In this document: positions 12,138 through 18,730 of the stretch, piece after piece | Position numbering within the stretch: position 1 is the stretch's first letter | Layout of the letters: every line of letters begins with the position of its first letter | DNA from: a virus | IMG/VR virus record: IMGVR_UViG_3300043409_000996 | Span: 1 to 20,648 of that record | Direction: 5' to 3' (one strand) | Length of the DNA: 20,648 bases | Program-made: the position numbers and the translations under genes | Notes under the pieces: generated by a model | Database searches by the model: none | Told to the model about the DNA's origin: nothing | Seen by the model: only the letters and a program-made list of their open reading frames with translations

Positions 12138-12428
12138 TTATTTTGGCGCCGGTTTTCTTCTCTTAGGCGCAGTAACTGCTTTAGCAGGTTGTTGTCTTTG
12201 TCTATTGGGTTTAGCAATAGCCGCAGGAGGATTCTTAGTCCATGCTTGTTCTTTTGCTGGCGCAGGTGCCGCAATTGACGCCTCAGTTCCTGCTGGTATT
12301 ACTTGAACCGTAGCAGTTATTGACTCTGTAGTTTCTTTAATATTTTTAACTGCAACATCTACCGCAGTCAAAGGAGCCTCTACTGCTGGTTTGCTACCCG
12401 TGAAAAATTCTTTAATTTTATTAAACAT
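12138..12428 (-). CDS. 96-aa low-complexity protein with a basic Pro/Lys tail
   Basis: Starts with a short amphipathic MFNKIKEFFTGSKP segment, continues with an Ala/Thr/Val-rich middle (about 17-58) and ends with a Pro/Ala/Lys/Arg tail (about 70-96, with RQRQQPAK and PKRRKPAPK). No signal peptide or full membrane helix. It has a good AAGGCG ribosome-binding site. It lies 13 nt behind the endolysin gene and ends 2 nt from a convergent stop codon. It is probably disordered, and the tail could bind nucleic acid or the inner membrane surface. Function unknown. Confidence 0.6.
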   Translation of the reverse strand: MFNKIKEFFTGSKPAVEAPLTAVDVAVKNIKETTESITATVQVIPAGTEASIAAPAPAKEQAWTKNPPAAIAKPNRQRQQPAKAVTAPKRRKPAPK

Positions 12429-12441
12429 GATTATCGCCTTT

Positions 12442-13062
12442 TTAAGTTAAAATTTCAATCGCATGATTGTAATGATTGATTCTGTCTTCTAAACCAATGT
12501 ATCCACCATTGATTCGTTTTGTCATTGTCTTAATGTCTCCAATATCTGCTAGTTCATTTAGTCTAGCGGCAGACCAGAACCAACAAGCAGAATGAATAGC
12601 ATACTCTGTTTCAAGTAACAAATCAGGATTCTCAACTAGCACATTGCTCTCAAACAATGATTGCGAACACTTGGTGTAGTTGTTCTTTCCTGTAATCTGT
12701 ACAATGCCTCTACCACGAAAGTACCAACCTTCTCCAGATGCTTCATCTCCATTACCCATACGATTAGCGTACACACGATTAGCAATCATCTGTGGTTTGC
12801 GTTCGTATGGTTTTGCTTGAGCCTCGGTCGGAAAGTATTTCTTGAAAGTGCCAACTAGACCTTTTGCAGAGTAATTCAAATTCTCTTGCATAAGAGTAAA
12901 CCCACCAGATTCATGTCCACATTGTGCCATGAATGCCGCAACTCTATGCGGTGTGTCTATGTCGTATTCTGGCAATATATTCAGTAAATTATTATACCAT
13001 TCGTCAAAGTTTTTTACTTTAGGTATCAACTGTCTTACTGCATCTTCCGTAAAAAAGTCCAT
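12442..13062 (-). CDS. GH19 chitinase-like endolysin, 206 aa
   Basis: A single GH19 catalytic domain: HESGGF with the acid Glu E51, second Glu E60 in LMQENLNYS, GWYFRGRGIVQITGKNNY (112-129) and the closing RINGGYIGLEDR. Phage members cleave peptidoglycan rather than chitin. There is no signal peptide or anchor, so it should accumulate in the cytoplasm and need a holin to reach the wall; the T-like holin genes encoded convergently nearby fit. Start ATG at 13062 has AGGAG at good spacing and follows the late-type promoter at 13084-13097. Confidence 0.9.
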   Translation of the reverse strand: MDFFTEDAVRQLIPKVKNFDEWYNNLLNILPEYDIDTPHRVAAFMAQCGHESGGFTLMQENLNYSAKGLVGTFKKYFPTEAQAKPYERKPQMIANRVYANRMGNGDEASGEGWYFRGRGIVQITGKNNYTKCSQSLFESNVLVENPDLLLETEYAIHSACWFWSAARLNELADIGDIKTMTKRINGGYIGLEDRINHYNHAIEILT

Positions 13063-13083
13063 TGCTATCTCCTATGATTATCA

Positions 13084-13097
13084 TAGTAGTATTTAGC
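13084..13097 (-). promoter_or_regulatory. T4-late-type promoter for the endolysin
   Basis: Minus strand GCTAAATACTACTA matches the T4 late consensus TATAAATACTATT over TAAATACTA, without a -35 box. It lies 22 nt before the endolysin start codon, in the only gap (13063-13116) of this operon stretch, giving a short leader with the AGGAG ribosome-binding site. Confidence 0.6.
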
Positions 13098-13116
13098 ATT
13101 TGTTAAATAGAGTTTA

Positions 13117-13683
13117 TCACCATGTCCAAGACACACAAGAATATCTAATTCCTTTTGTCACTGGTCTAACTAGATGTGGATATAAAAATGTAGAAGGAAA
13201 TATCATCAAATCTCCAGCTTTCAATTCAATTACTTCATCATCCCACATAGCAAATTCACCGCCTTCAAAATCATCATTTAATAAACTTAAAAGTGATAAT
13301 GTTGGAGCCCCTTTTCTTTCTCCATCAAATAGAGTTGTTATACCGTCAAAATGCTTTGCCATTAGTCTATTTTCGACATATCGATTGTAACGAACTGCAC
13401 TATAACCAGCCCACGCAGAATATCCAAGACCCTCTGATGCATATCTAGAAAGTCCATCATAGAACCTTTGCATCACAAGTGCATTTAATTCTTTCCCATT
13501 TACATTAAACCCAATATCTAATTCATTTTCACCAGACTGTTTGAAGTATTCAGTTGTAATTGGTGAGTAAAACTGATGTTGACTCCATTCAGTATTTTCC
13601 AGCTCATTAATTGCCCTATTACATAAATCGGAATCAATCCAATTCGAATATACTTTTACAAAAGACGCTAAATTTTTATCCAT
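13117..13683 (-). CDS. 2OG-Fe(II) oxygenase, prolyl-4-hydroxylase-like, 188 aa
   Basis: A double-stranded beta-helix oxygenase that uses 2-oxoglutarate, O2 and Fe(II). The iron ligands are H111 and D113 (AKHFDG) and H170 (LYPHLVRPV); R180 (GIRYSCVSW) should hold 2-oxoglutarate. GGEF (141-144) and AGDLMIFPS (156-164) are typical of this family. All residues are present, so it should be active; the substrate is unknown (protein, sugar or base). The start is the ATG at 13683, 2 nt after the upstream stop; a TTG 12 nt earlier is less likely. T4-like phages often carry several such enzymes. Confidence 0.88.
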   Translation of the reverse strand: MDKNLASFVKVYSNWIDSDLCNRAINELENTEWSQHQFYSPITTEYFKQSGENELDIGFNVNGKELNALVMQRFYDGLSRYASEGLGYSAWAGYSAVRYNRYVENRLMAKHFDGITTLFDGERKGAPTLSLLSLLNDDFEGGEFAMWDDEVIELKAGDLMIFPSTFLYPHLVRPVTKGIRYSCVSWTW

Positions 13684-13685
13684 AA

Positions 13686-14357
13686 TTAATCCCAAAGATT
13701 TTGATAGTATTTTCCAAACAAACGGAATCCGTTCTTGATTCGTTCCTCAACAATTCCCATGCCTTCATAGTCGCATTTGTATGTGTGATTTGGACCTTCT
13801 TCTAATTTGAACATTTTTGGCTTGCCATTTTCATACCACTCACAAGCAACTGACTTATGGTCAAATTCGCCTGAACGATATGCTTCTTCCCATTCTTTAT
13901 TAATGTGATGTTCAAAAGCAAAAATCATTTCATCCATGACCCAATCCCAACGCTTGAAATGATTGTCATCTGTATCCCATTCATTTTCTTTTGTTGGCGC
14001 TGAAGTAGACTTCAATTCTTCTGGCACATCTTCGTCATCAACAAAAGGTGCGCCGTGCTTCTTCTCTTTCAACTGTTTCAACATAGGCAAAGCAATTTGA
14101 CCGAGAGTGTGATCCATAGACCAAGTATCCCAATAGTCAATCTTCACATAGTCAACTTTGGGATGAATTACATCCAAGACCTTTGCAATTACTTTGCAGA
14201 TAGGGTCTAAAAAATTAACCCACTTCTCGTAAGGTGCGTTAGGTTTATCTTCAAGATTGTAAAATATGTCATCACTTTTTTCCCAAAAACAAACAAACTT
14301 TAAGATGTGATATGGGCTTAGCCAGTGGTCACGATATCCGCTGATGTAGACTTTCAT
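13686..14357 (-). CDS. T4-like conserved protein, unknown function, 223 aa
   Basis: A soluble acidic protein: MKVYISGYRDHWLSPYHILK, then KIDYWDTWSMDHTLGQIALPML (about 72-93), HGAPFVDDEDVPEEL, HFKRWDWVMDEMIFAFEHH and a C-terminal RIKNGFRLFGKYYQNLWD. These blocks, especially WDTWSMDHTL, are found in a protein carried by many T4-like phages and cyanophages (from memory), still without a known function. It overlaps the next gene's start by 4 nt upstream and is followed 2 nt later by the oxygenase. No catalytic signature recognised. Confidence 0.85.
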   Translation of the reverse strand: MKVYISGYRDHWLSPYHILKFVCFWEKSDDIFYNLEDKPNAPYEKWVNFLDPICKVIAKVLDVIHPKVDYVKIDYWDTWSMDHTLGQIALPMLKQLKEKKHGAPFVDDEDVPEELKSTSAPTKENEWDTDDNHFKRWDWVMDEMIFAFEHHINKEWEEAYRSGEFDHKSVACEWYENGKPKMFKLEEGPNHTYKCDYEGMGIVEERIKNGFRLFGKYYQNLWD

Positions 14358-14665
14358 GTTATTGTTGATTTCCTAGTGTAAATGTATGGATGTGGATTAG
14401 GACGATTACGAATTTCTTCTCCAGATATAAATGGATCGTCATTGTGTAATTCTCCGAATTCTTTTTCCATGTAATATCTTCCCATTGCTTTGATGCATTG
14501 ATCCATCAAACTATTCGAACCTGAAGAATCATCTTCTGCCCAAAAACAAATTTCAGACCTACCCCAAGTTTTATATCGCATTACATCGTGAAAAATCTTT
14601 CGATGTTTTTTATTGCTAGGGTCAAACGTTTCATGCGGTCTGCCGAATTGTTGAATCTTGCTCAT
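14354..14665 (-). CDS. T4-like conserved small protein, unknown, 103 aa
   Basis: A small soluble protein beginning MSKIQQFGRPHETFDPSNKK, with a FHDVMRYKTWGRSEICFWAEDD centre and a Pro/His-rich C-terminus. The FDP-N-KHR...TWG block resembles short conserved T4-like phage proteins (from memory). Start chosen at the ATG at 14665; the frame runs 12 nt further to a GTG. Its end overlaps the start of the 223-aa gene by 4 nt, and its start overlaps the 57-aa gene. Function unknown. Confidence 0.65.
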   Translation of the reverse strand: MSKIQQFGRPHETFDPSNKKHRKIFHDVMRYKTWGRSEICFWAEDDSSGSNSLMDQCIKAMGRYYMEKEFGELHNDDPFISGEEIRNRPNPHPYIYTRKSTIT

Positions 14666-14804
14666 TGATACTTTCACTTTCTATCATAATTAAAAGACGT
14701 TTTGATTCTCTACTAATCTCAGAGGTTATTGCCCACCCAAATCCTTCAGGATGTAATAACTCTTTTAAAAAATGTATAACTTCATTCTCAGTTTTCGGTT
14801 TCAT
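14631..14804 (-). CDS. 57-aa small protein, unknown
   Basis: An ATG at 14804 opens a 57-codon frame (MKPKTENEVIHFLKELLHPE, then GFGWAITSEISRESKRLLIMIESES). It overlaps the end of the 77-aa gene by 17 nt and runs 35 nt into the 103-aa gene. It fills an otherwise empty 120-nt gap in a tightly packed operon, and the protein looks globular (helix, then beta). The ribosome-binding site is weak, so it depends on coupling. No family recognised. Confidence 0.5.
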   Translation of the reverse strand: MKPKTENEVIHFLKELLHPEGFGWAITSEISRESKRLLIMIESESINEQDSTIRQTA

Positions 14805-15021
14805 CTGACAATCTCATAAATAAACTATTAATAGAAAAATCTTCTGGCAACTTTTCTACAATTTTTGTAAAATGATATGGGTCTGGATAATGTCTCAGAA
14901 TACTTGCCGCACGTTGGCGAATGTACTTTGGTACTTTAGGTGTTACTTTTGGATTCAACAAATCTAAAAGCATTTGCTGTCCGCATCGTAATGCACGATA
15001 TCTTTCATCAGGTAGGGTCAT
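14788..15021 (-). CDS. BPSL0761-like small protein, 77 aa
   Basis: MTLPDERYRALRCGQQMLLD, then TPKVPKYIRQRAASILRHYPDPY, matches the pattern of the BPSL0761 family (M-T-x-P-D/Y-E-R-x-R-A ... P-R-V-P-x-x-x-R-x-x-A-x-x-L-L-R-H-Y-P), small proteins common on betaproteobacterial chromosomes. Their function is unknown. The match is from memory but covers most of the protein. In a phage it points to a betaproteobacterial host or gene source. It overlaps the end of the AbrB-like gene by 14 nt. Confidence 0.75.
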   Translation of the reverse strand: MTLPDERYRALRCGQQMLLDLLNPKVTPKVPKYIRQRAASILRHYPDPYHFTKIVEKLPEDFSINSLFMRLSDETEN

Positions 15022-15493
15022 AATTATTCTCTCTAATATGTTCTTCCATCGTAGTAAAGAAAGTTTGAATTTTTAATTCATCATTCCACACTCTTGCATA
15101 GTCATTATCTTTATCACACATTGCCAATGCATCTTCTCTAGTCACTACACGATGCGACACAATAGTTTCACCAAGATGTTCTTGCGAGAATTCTTTTGCT
15201 TCTTCTAGTGTAACAGTATCAAGTGCCCATAATGTTTTATCTTTACCGTAGCTATCTGTGCCAACAGGCACTTCTACCATGTAGCGTTCACGAAACATAG
15301 ATACAGTTTCAACAAGAACCCATTGTGTTTCAATTTTCTTCATAGTCCAGCTTCCATCTTTATTGTCGATCCAATCAATACTGTCACCAGTCTTCCAACC
15401 AGTTTGCTCTAGTATATCATCATTCAATGGAAGAATCAAGTCACCAGTTTCGGGGTCTTCTTCCAAGTTTATAGTCCAAGTTTTGTTTGCCAT
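15008..15493 (-). CDS. AbrB-like N-terminal domain protein, 161 aa
   Basis: Residues 1-52 have the swapped-hairpin AbrB pattern: EEDPETGDLILPLNDDILEQTGWKTGDSIDW and DGSW. This domain occurs in DNA-binding regulators and antitoxins. The remaining 110 residues (VLVETVSMFRERYMVEVP, VTLEEAKEFSQEHLGE) form a second unrecognised domain, probably dimeric alpha-beta. Similar two-part proteins occur in T4-like cyanophages (from memory). It starts after GAGGAAC and has its own strong promoter (15519-15547), so it is likely made early and could be a transcription regulator. Confidence 0.7.
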   Translation of the reverse strand: MANKTWTINLEEDPETGDLILPLNDDILEQTGWKTGDSIDWIDNKDGSWTMKKIETQWVLVETVSMFRERYMVEVPVGTDSYGKDKTLWALDTVTLEEAKEFSQEHLGETIVSHRVVTREDALAMCDKDNDYARVWNDELKIQTFFTTMEEHIRENNYDPT

Positions 15494-15518
15494 GTGTGTT
15501 CCTCAAGTCAATACATTC

Positions 15519-15547
15519 ATTATAACTCAAGTTCTATGGAAAGTCAA
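15519..15547 (-). promoter_or_regulatory. sigma70-type promoter for the AbrB-like gene
   Basis: Minus strand: TTGACT (15542-15547), 17-nt spacer, TATAAT (15519-15524), with an A/T-rich stretch upstream. The -35 box overlaps the stop region of the 2OG oxygenase gene that ends at 15544. Confidence 0.85.
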
Positions 15548-16182
15548 TTAATTTTTAATTTAAAATTGCCAGAAACACTAATTCGATAGCCGTCACTAGA
15601 GAAAAATGGCCATACCATATGAAAGAAATTAGAAGGAAAAACTATTATTTTATTTTCCATAGTTTTATCTATTGGAATGTTAAAGGCTTCTATTCCTCCA
15701 ATGGTATCATTGTATAAAAAACTAAATTTTCCAGCCGCATTAAAGTTGGCTTCAACTCCTGGAGATAACTTACGTTCTTCTTCCATATCATAAGGAACAT
15801 TAATCCATATAACAAAACTTAAAAGTCCATAGTGTTTATGTGCAGGATTAAATTCATATTTTTTTTGAAAGTTAACCCAACATGTATCTAATACAATTGG
15901 TACATTATTCGTCAATTGGCCAAAGTTTTTCATATAGTCAAAGTCTTTATTATATGCACCAACTAGAGGCATTAATAAATTTTCCATATATTTTTCAGAT
16001 TCTATCAGACGATATTCTCGTTTGATATTTCCAGCTAAGTGAATATTATTTTTTTGATTTTCATACGAATCAAAATTTTTTTGTATATCATTGATTTCAG
16101 CTTTAATTGGTGCTAGTTCATCATTAGAAAGTTTGGCATCTAAAAATCCATAATTTTTCAAACCGCTTATATTATAAAACAC
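15544..16182 (-). CDS. 2OG-Fe(II) oxygenase, phage type, 212 aa
   Basis: A second, different oxygenase. The core NPAHKHYGLLSFVIWINVPY (112-131), with H115/H117, and FPSNFFHMVWPF...GYRISVSGNF (182-207), with H188 and R200, follows the phage TIGR02466-like pattern, in which the first motif holds an iron-binding His and the last Arg binds 2-oxoglutarate. The acidic second ligand is less clear than in the 188-aa enzyme. The start is a GTG at 16182 with AAAGGA 9 nt upstream; no ATG fits. Substrate unknown; neighbouring glycosyltransferase-like genes make a sugar or glycoprotein substrate possible. Confidence 0.78.
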   Translation of the reverse strand: MFYNISGLKNYGFLDAKLSNDELAPIKAEINDIQKNFDSYENQKNNIHLAGNIKREYRLIESEKYMENLLMPLVGAYNKDFDYMKNFGQLTNNVPIVLDTCWVNFQKKYEFNPAHKHYGLLSFVIWINVPYDMEEERKLSPGVEANFNAAGKFSFLYNDTIGGIEAFNIPIDKTMENKIIVFPSNFFHMVWPFFSSDGYRISVSGNFKLKIN

Positions 16183-16196
16183 AATTATATTTCCTT

Positions 16197-16490
16197 TTAT
16201 TGTATTATCATTCTAATTAATCCAACACTATCAATCGTAGTCAACAGTAAATAGTTAGCCAACATGCCAAAAGATTTCCTAGTCCAAGAAGCCCAAGCAT
16301 ACAAAGCACAGCCAGTGATCCAAACAGGATAAAGAGCAAGAAGCGGAGGGTTTGGGACTGTGATCGCCATAGTAATACTGCAACCAATACTAACAGCCCA
16401 AGCAAGCAACTCAATAAAAAAGCGAATCCTGTTAGACTTAAAGTCATCTTTTATCCATTCTACAGTAGGGCGAAACAAATCAATAATCAT
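16197..16490 (-). CDS. T4-like conserved small membrane protein, 97 aa
   Basis: A short cytoplasmic N-terminus (MIIDLFRPTVEWIKDDFKSN) and about three hydrophobic segments (FFIELLAWAVSIGCSITMAI, LLALYPVWITGCALYAWAS, SFGMLANYLLLTTIDSVGLI). Similar DLFRPTVEW...NPPLLALYP membrane proteins occur in T4-like cyanophages (from memory). I start it at the ATG at 16490, 4 nt past the upstream stop; a TTG at 16532 would make it 14 residues longer with a 38-nt overlap. Function unknown. Confidence 0.75.
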   Translation of the reverse strand: MIIDLFRPTVEWIKDDFKSNRIRFFIELLAWAVSIGCSITMAITVPNPPLLALYPVWITGCALYAWASWTRKSFGMLANYLLLTTIDSVGLIRMIIQ

Positions 16491-16494
16491 AAAA

Positions 16495-17313
16495 CTAGTC
16501 CAAGTTAAATAAATCGGGATGTGTCTTTGCAAAATACAATCTTAATAAATTCCAATGTTCAAAAAGTTCTTGTGATTGTCGTTCAACAATCATGCGCTTG
16601 ATGCCATACAATGATTCTAATACTTTACTAAAATCATTAATCTGATTTTGATACACGCTATAATCGTATGGCTGACTATAGACTTTATATTCTTTCATTT
16701 GAAGAAACGTAGAAAATAATCGTTCAACAATAAACGGAAACATATTCAGATTAGGGTCTCTGCTATAGTTTGCGCTACCATGATAAATTTCTGCATCTTC
16801 ACCAGTTAATGCTTCAAGATGTTTTTTAATATCTTTTAAGAATGCAATGTATTCTATCCAAAATGCTTTTGTCGCAACAAAGTAACTGCAATAGCAAGTT
16901 GAATCTGTCATTACATTATCAAGTGCGTTAGTGTCATAGCCACCAGCAGTAAATGCAGAACGAACAACTTGTTTAATTCCTGGATGAAAATAATCACCCT
17001 GTTCCCACACGTTCGCAGTTAGTGCATTCTGTACTCTAGCATGATTGAAAATATAAACATCATATCCGTCATTGTTATCAATAGCATCTTTGATTGTGTT
17101 AGCTTCATAACGCATCTTGCTTTGCCAGCGAGGACCAAACACACCCCATGCGTCTAAGTCATCTGCAAAGCCTTCATCAATAATACGATTAAATGAATGA
17201 AACTCACGCAACTCGGGCTTCTCATTTGAAGTATTATCAAATGGTGTTAGTAGAGAATCAACTTGTGCTATTTGATTCTGTTCAAAACAAATCTGAAAAA
17301 TCTTATAGTTCAA
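16495..17313 (-). CDS. Glycosyltransferase-like protein (DUF4422-like), 272 aa
   Basis: A soluble protein whose second half, CYCSYFVATKAFWIEYIAFL (about 149-168), NYSRD and FPFIVERLFSTFLQMKEYKVY, resembles the late part of GT-A sugar transferases of the DUF4422 type (Y-F-hydrophobic-K-F-W-x-x-Y and E-R-L). The first half (FNHARVQN, GVFGPRW, YDVYIFNHAR) fits a nucleotide-sugar domain only loosely, and no DxD is evident. It starts at a TTG that overlaps the upstream stop (TTGA), with GAGGG upstream. It may modify host or virion sugars; weak assignment. Confidence 0.5.
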   Translation of the reverse strand: MNYKIFQICFEQNQIAQVDSLLTPFDNTSNEKPELREFHSFNRIIDEGFADDLDAWGVFGPRWQSKMRYEANTIKDAIDNNDGYDVYIFNHARVQNALTANVWEQGDYFHPGIKQVVRSAFTAGGYDTNALDNVMTDSTCYCSYFVATKAFWIEYIAFLKDIKKHLEALTGEDAEIYHGSANYSRDPNLNMFPFIVERLFSTFLQMKEYKVYSQPYDYSVYQNQINDFSKVLESLYGIKRMIVERQSQELFEHWNLLRLYFAKTHPDLFNLD

Positions 17314-18020
17314 TCTGATACCCTCGCTCCGTTCGGTGCAATGTTTCCCTCTACACCAAGTTTACCAATGTTCTCAATCAGTATAGGATCAAGATGATGA
17401 AACAATAAATGTTCAATGTCAATATATCCCTTTGCGTTCAATCGATCTGTCATGTGATTAAACATGTCAGTATAAAGGTCTCTAACGTATGGAAGCAAGA
17501 ATGCATCAAAACTCCACAAGCGACTCATGTACTGTAGCGATACGCCGCCCGTAATTCCTGGTTTGAATTGACTTGTGAATGGACCACGAACAATAATCTT
17601 ATCTGTGGCTTGCATGTGTTTATCATAGTTGAAATCATCATTCAATGTATAACGCCCACTCATCTTAAATATACGTTTATACTTTTCACGCCAACCATCT
17701 TCCATAGCTTTATCAAAGAATGAACCATACATAATAATTTCAATCATGTTCTTAACAATGTCGTGATTGGGTACTTGTTGAAGCTGTTGAATATTCTCTG
17801 CATCAGCAAAACTATAAAATCTATCAATGTATTGCGATAGTATATCACGTTCTGTTTTTGTGATATCTTGATAGCCACCATCTAGTACAATGATATCTGC
17901 ATCACACTTGTTTCTAATAGACTTGCAGGTTTCAATAGTCTGTTCAAGTCTTGTCTGAGTATCATACACGCCATGCTTTGCATGAATTGCTGACGATACT
18001 AAAAATACACCATCACTCAT
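17310..18020 (-). CDS. Glycosyltransferase-like protein, 236 aa
   Basis: N-terminal GVFLVSSAIHAKHGVYDTQTRLEQTIETCKSI then DADIIVLDGGYQD gives a Rossmann-like start. FKMSGRYTLNDDFN (about 118-131) recalls the F-K-I-S-G-R-Y-x-L...F motif of a family of WbaX/WavE-like or viral sugar transferases (from memory). LLFHHLDP follows near the C-terminus. No clear DxD. Its ATG overlaps the stop of the ClpP-like gene, and the next glycosyltransferase-like gene overlaps its own stop, so the three are coupled. Likely role, by inference: sugar modification of virion, host wall or DNA. Confidence 0.5.
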   Translation of the reverse strand: MSDGVFLVSSAIHAKHGVYDTQTRLEQTIETCKSIRNKCDADIIVLDGGYQDITKTERDILSQYIDRFYSFADAENIQQLQQVPNHDIVKNMIEIIMYGSFFDKAMEDGWREKYKRIFKMSGRYTLNDDFNYDKHMQATDKIIVRGPFTSQFKPGITGGVSLQYMSRLWSFDAFLLPYVRDLYTDMFNHMTDRLNAKGYIDIEHLLFHHLDPILIENIGKLGVEGNIAPNGARVSD

Positions 18021-18675
18021 TTGTCTTCCTCGCTTTTTTAACAGGCGCCTTCTTGGGCGCAGGTTTGGCTCTAGGCTTTTTAGTCGCAGATTTTTTGGGC
18101 GTAGATGCCTTAATTATCTCTTCACTACGTTTGTTTAGACGTTTGAATACTTCATCTGGATCCATCCAAATGTCTTTATTCTCTAACATGGATTTGATTT
18201 CATCGTCTGTTAAGAATCCAGAATAGACACTTCGCATAAATTTATCTGACCACTTGCGTTCATACATGATGTTATCATACATTTCACCACCCTTGCCGAT
18301 AGTGCCACCAGAGTAATTGTGAAACATGAACATGGAGTTTTCTGATATTTCAAAACCATCCGCGGCTAAGAATATCATTGTTGCGGCTGACATACATGCA
18401 CCTTCTACTGATGCAATAATGTTTGCTTGAGACTCTGCCATAACACGCATCAACTGCACAGCAGTAAATAAATTACCGCCAGGAGAATTGATGTGAATTT
18501 TAATTATGTCAGTTTCATTTGCGTTTCTGATAATTTCAAACCACTCTACGTATTCGTTAGGCGCATTTAATTCGCCACACAAATATAGTGTGTATAATTG
18601 TCCAAGTATTTTTGGTTGTCTAGGTTTTTTGTCATCATCTAGACCAAACAAAGAACTAAGTTTTTCTTCTTCCAT
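18013..18675 (-). CDS. ClpP-like serine protease with a Lys/Ala/Pro tail, 220 aa
   Basis: A ClpP/crotonase-fold protease: INSPGG (62-67), nucleophile S96 in GACMSAATM, H119 in MFHNYSGG and D168 in KDIWMDPDEVF; these match the canonical Ser-His-Asp of ClpP. There is no ClpA/X-type ATPase in the window. In phages such proteins act as capsid maturation proteases or as ClpP-like housekeepers. After about residue 189 there is a tail of Lys, Ala, Pro and Arg (PKKSATKKPRAKPAPKK type), unusual for ClpP. Start at the ATG at 18675; GTG 9 nt earlier also possible. Own promoter at 18702-18730. Confidence 0.85.
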   Translation of the reverse strand: MEEEKLSSLFGLDDDKKPRQPKILGQLYTLYLCGELNAPNEYVEWFEIIRNANETDIIKIHINSPGGNLFTAVQLMRVMAESQANIIASVEGACMSAATMIFLAADGFEISENSMFMFHNYSGGTIGKGGEMYDNIMYERKWSDKFMRSVYSGFLTDDEIKSMLENKDIWMDPDEVFKRLNKRSEEIIKASTPKKSATKKPRAKPAPKKAPVKKARKTNE

Positions 18676-18701
18676 AATTATCACTTTCTATTATAATATA
18701 G

Positions 18702-18730
18702 AGTATACTCTATTTTGCTTCGGATGTCAA
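18702..18730 (-). promoter_or_regulatory. sigma70-type promoter inside the end of the RuvC-like gene
   Basis: Minus strand: TTGACA (18725-18730), 17-nt spacer, TATACT (18702-18707). A second TTGACA lies 8 nt upstream. It serves the ClpP-like gene and the two glycosyltransferase-like genes. Confidence 0.85.

Noticed and set aside
16241-16447. 68-aa hydrophobic minus-strand frame
   Set aside because: It is the alternate frame of the 97-aa membrane protein; its Leu-rich content is a by-product of that gene.
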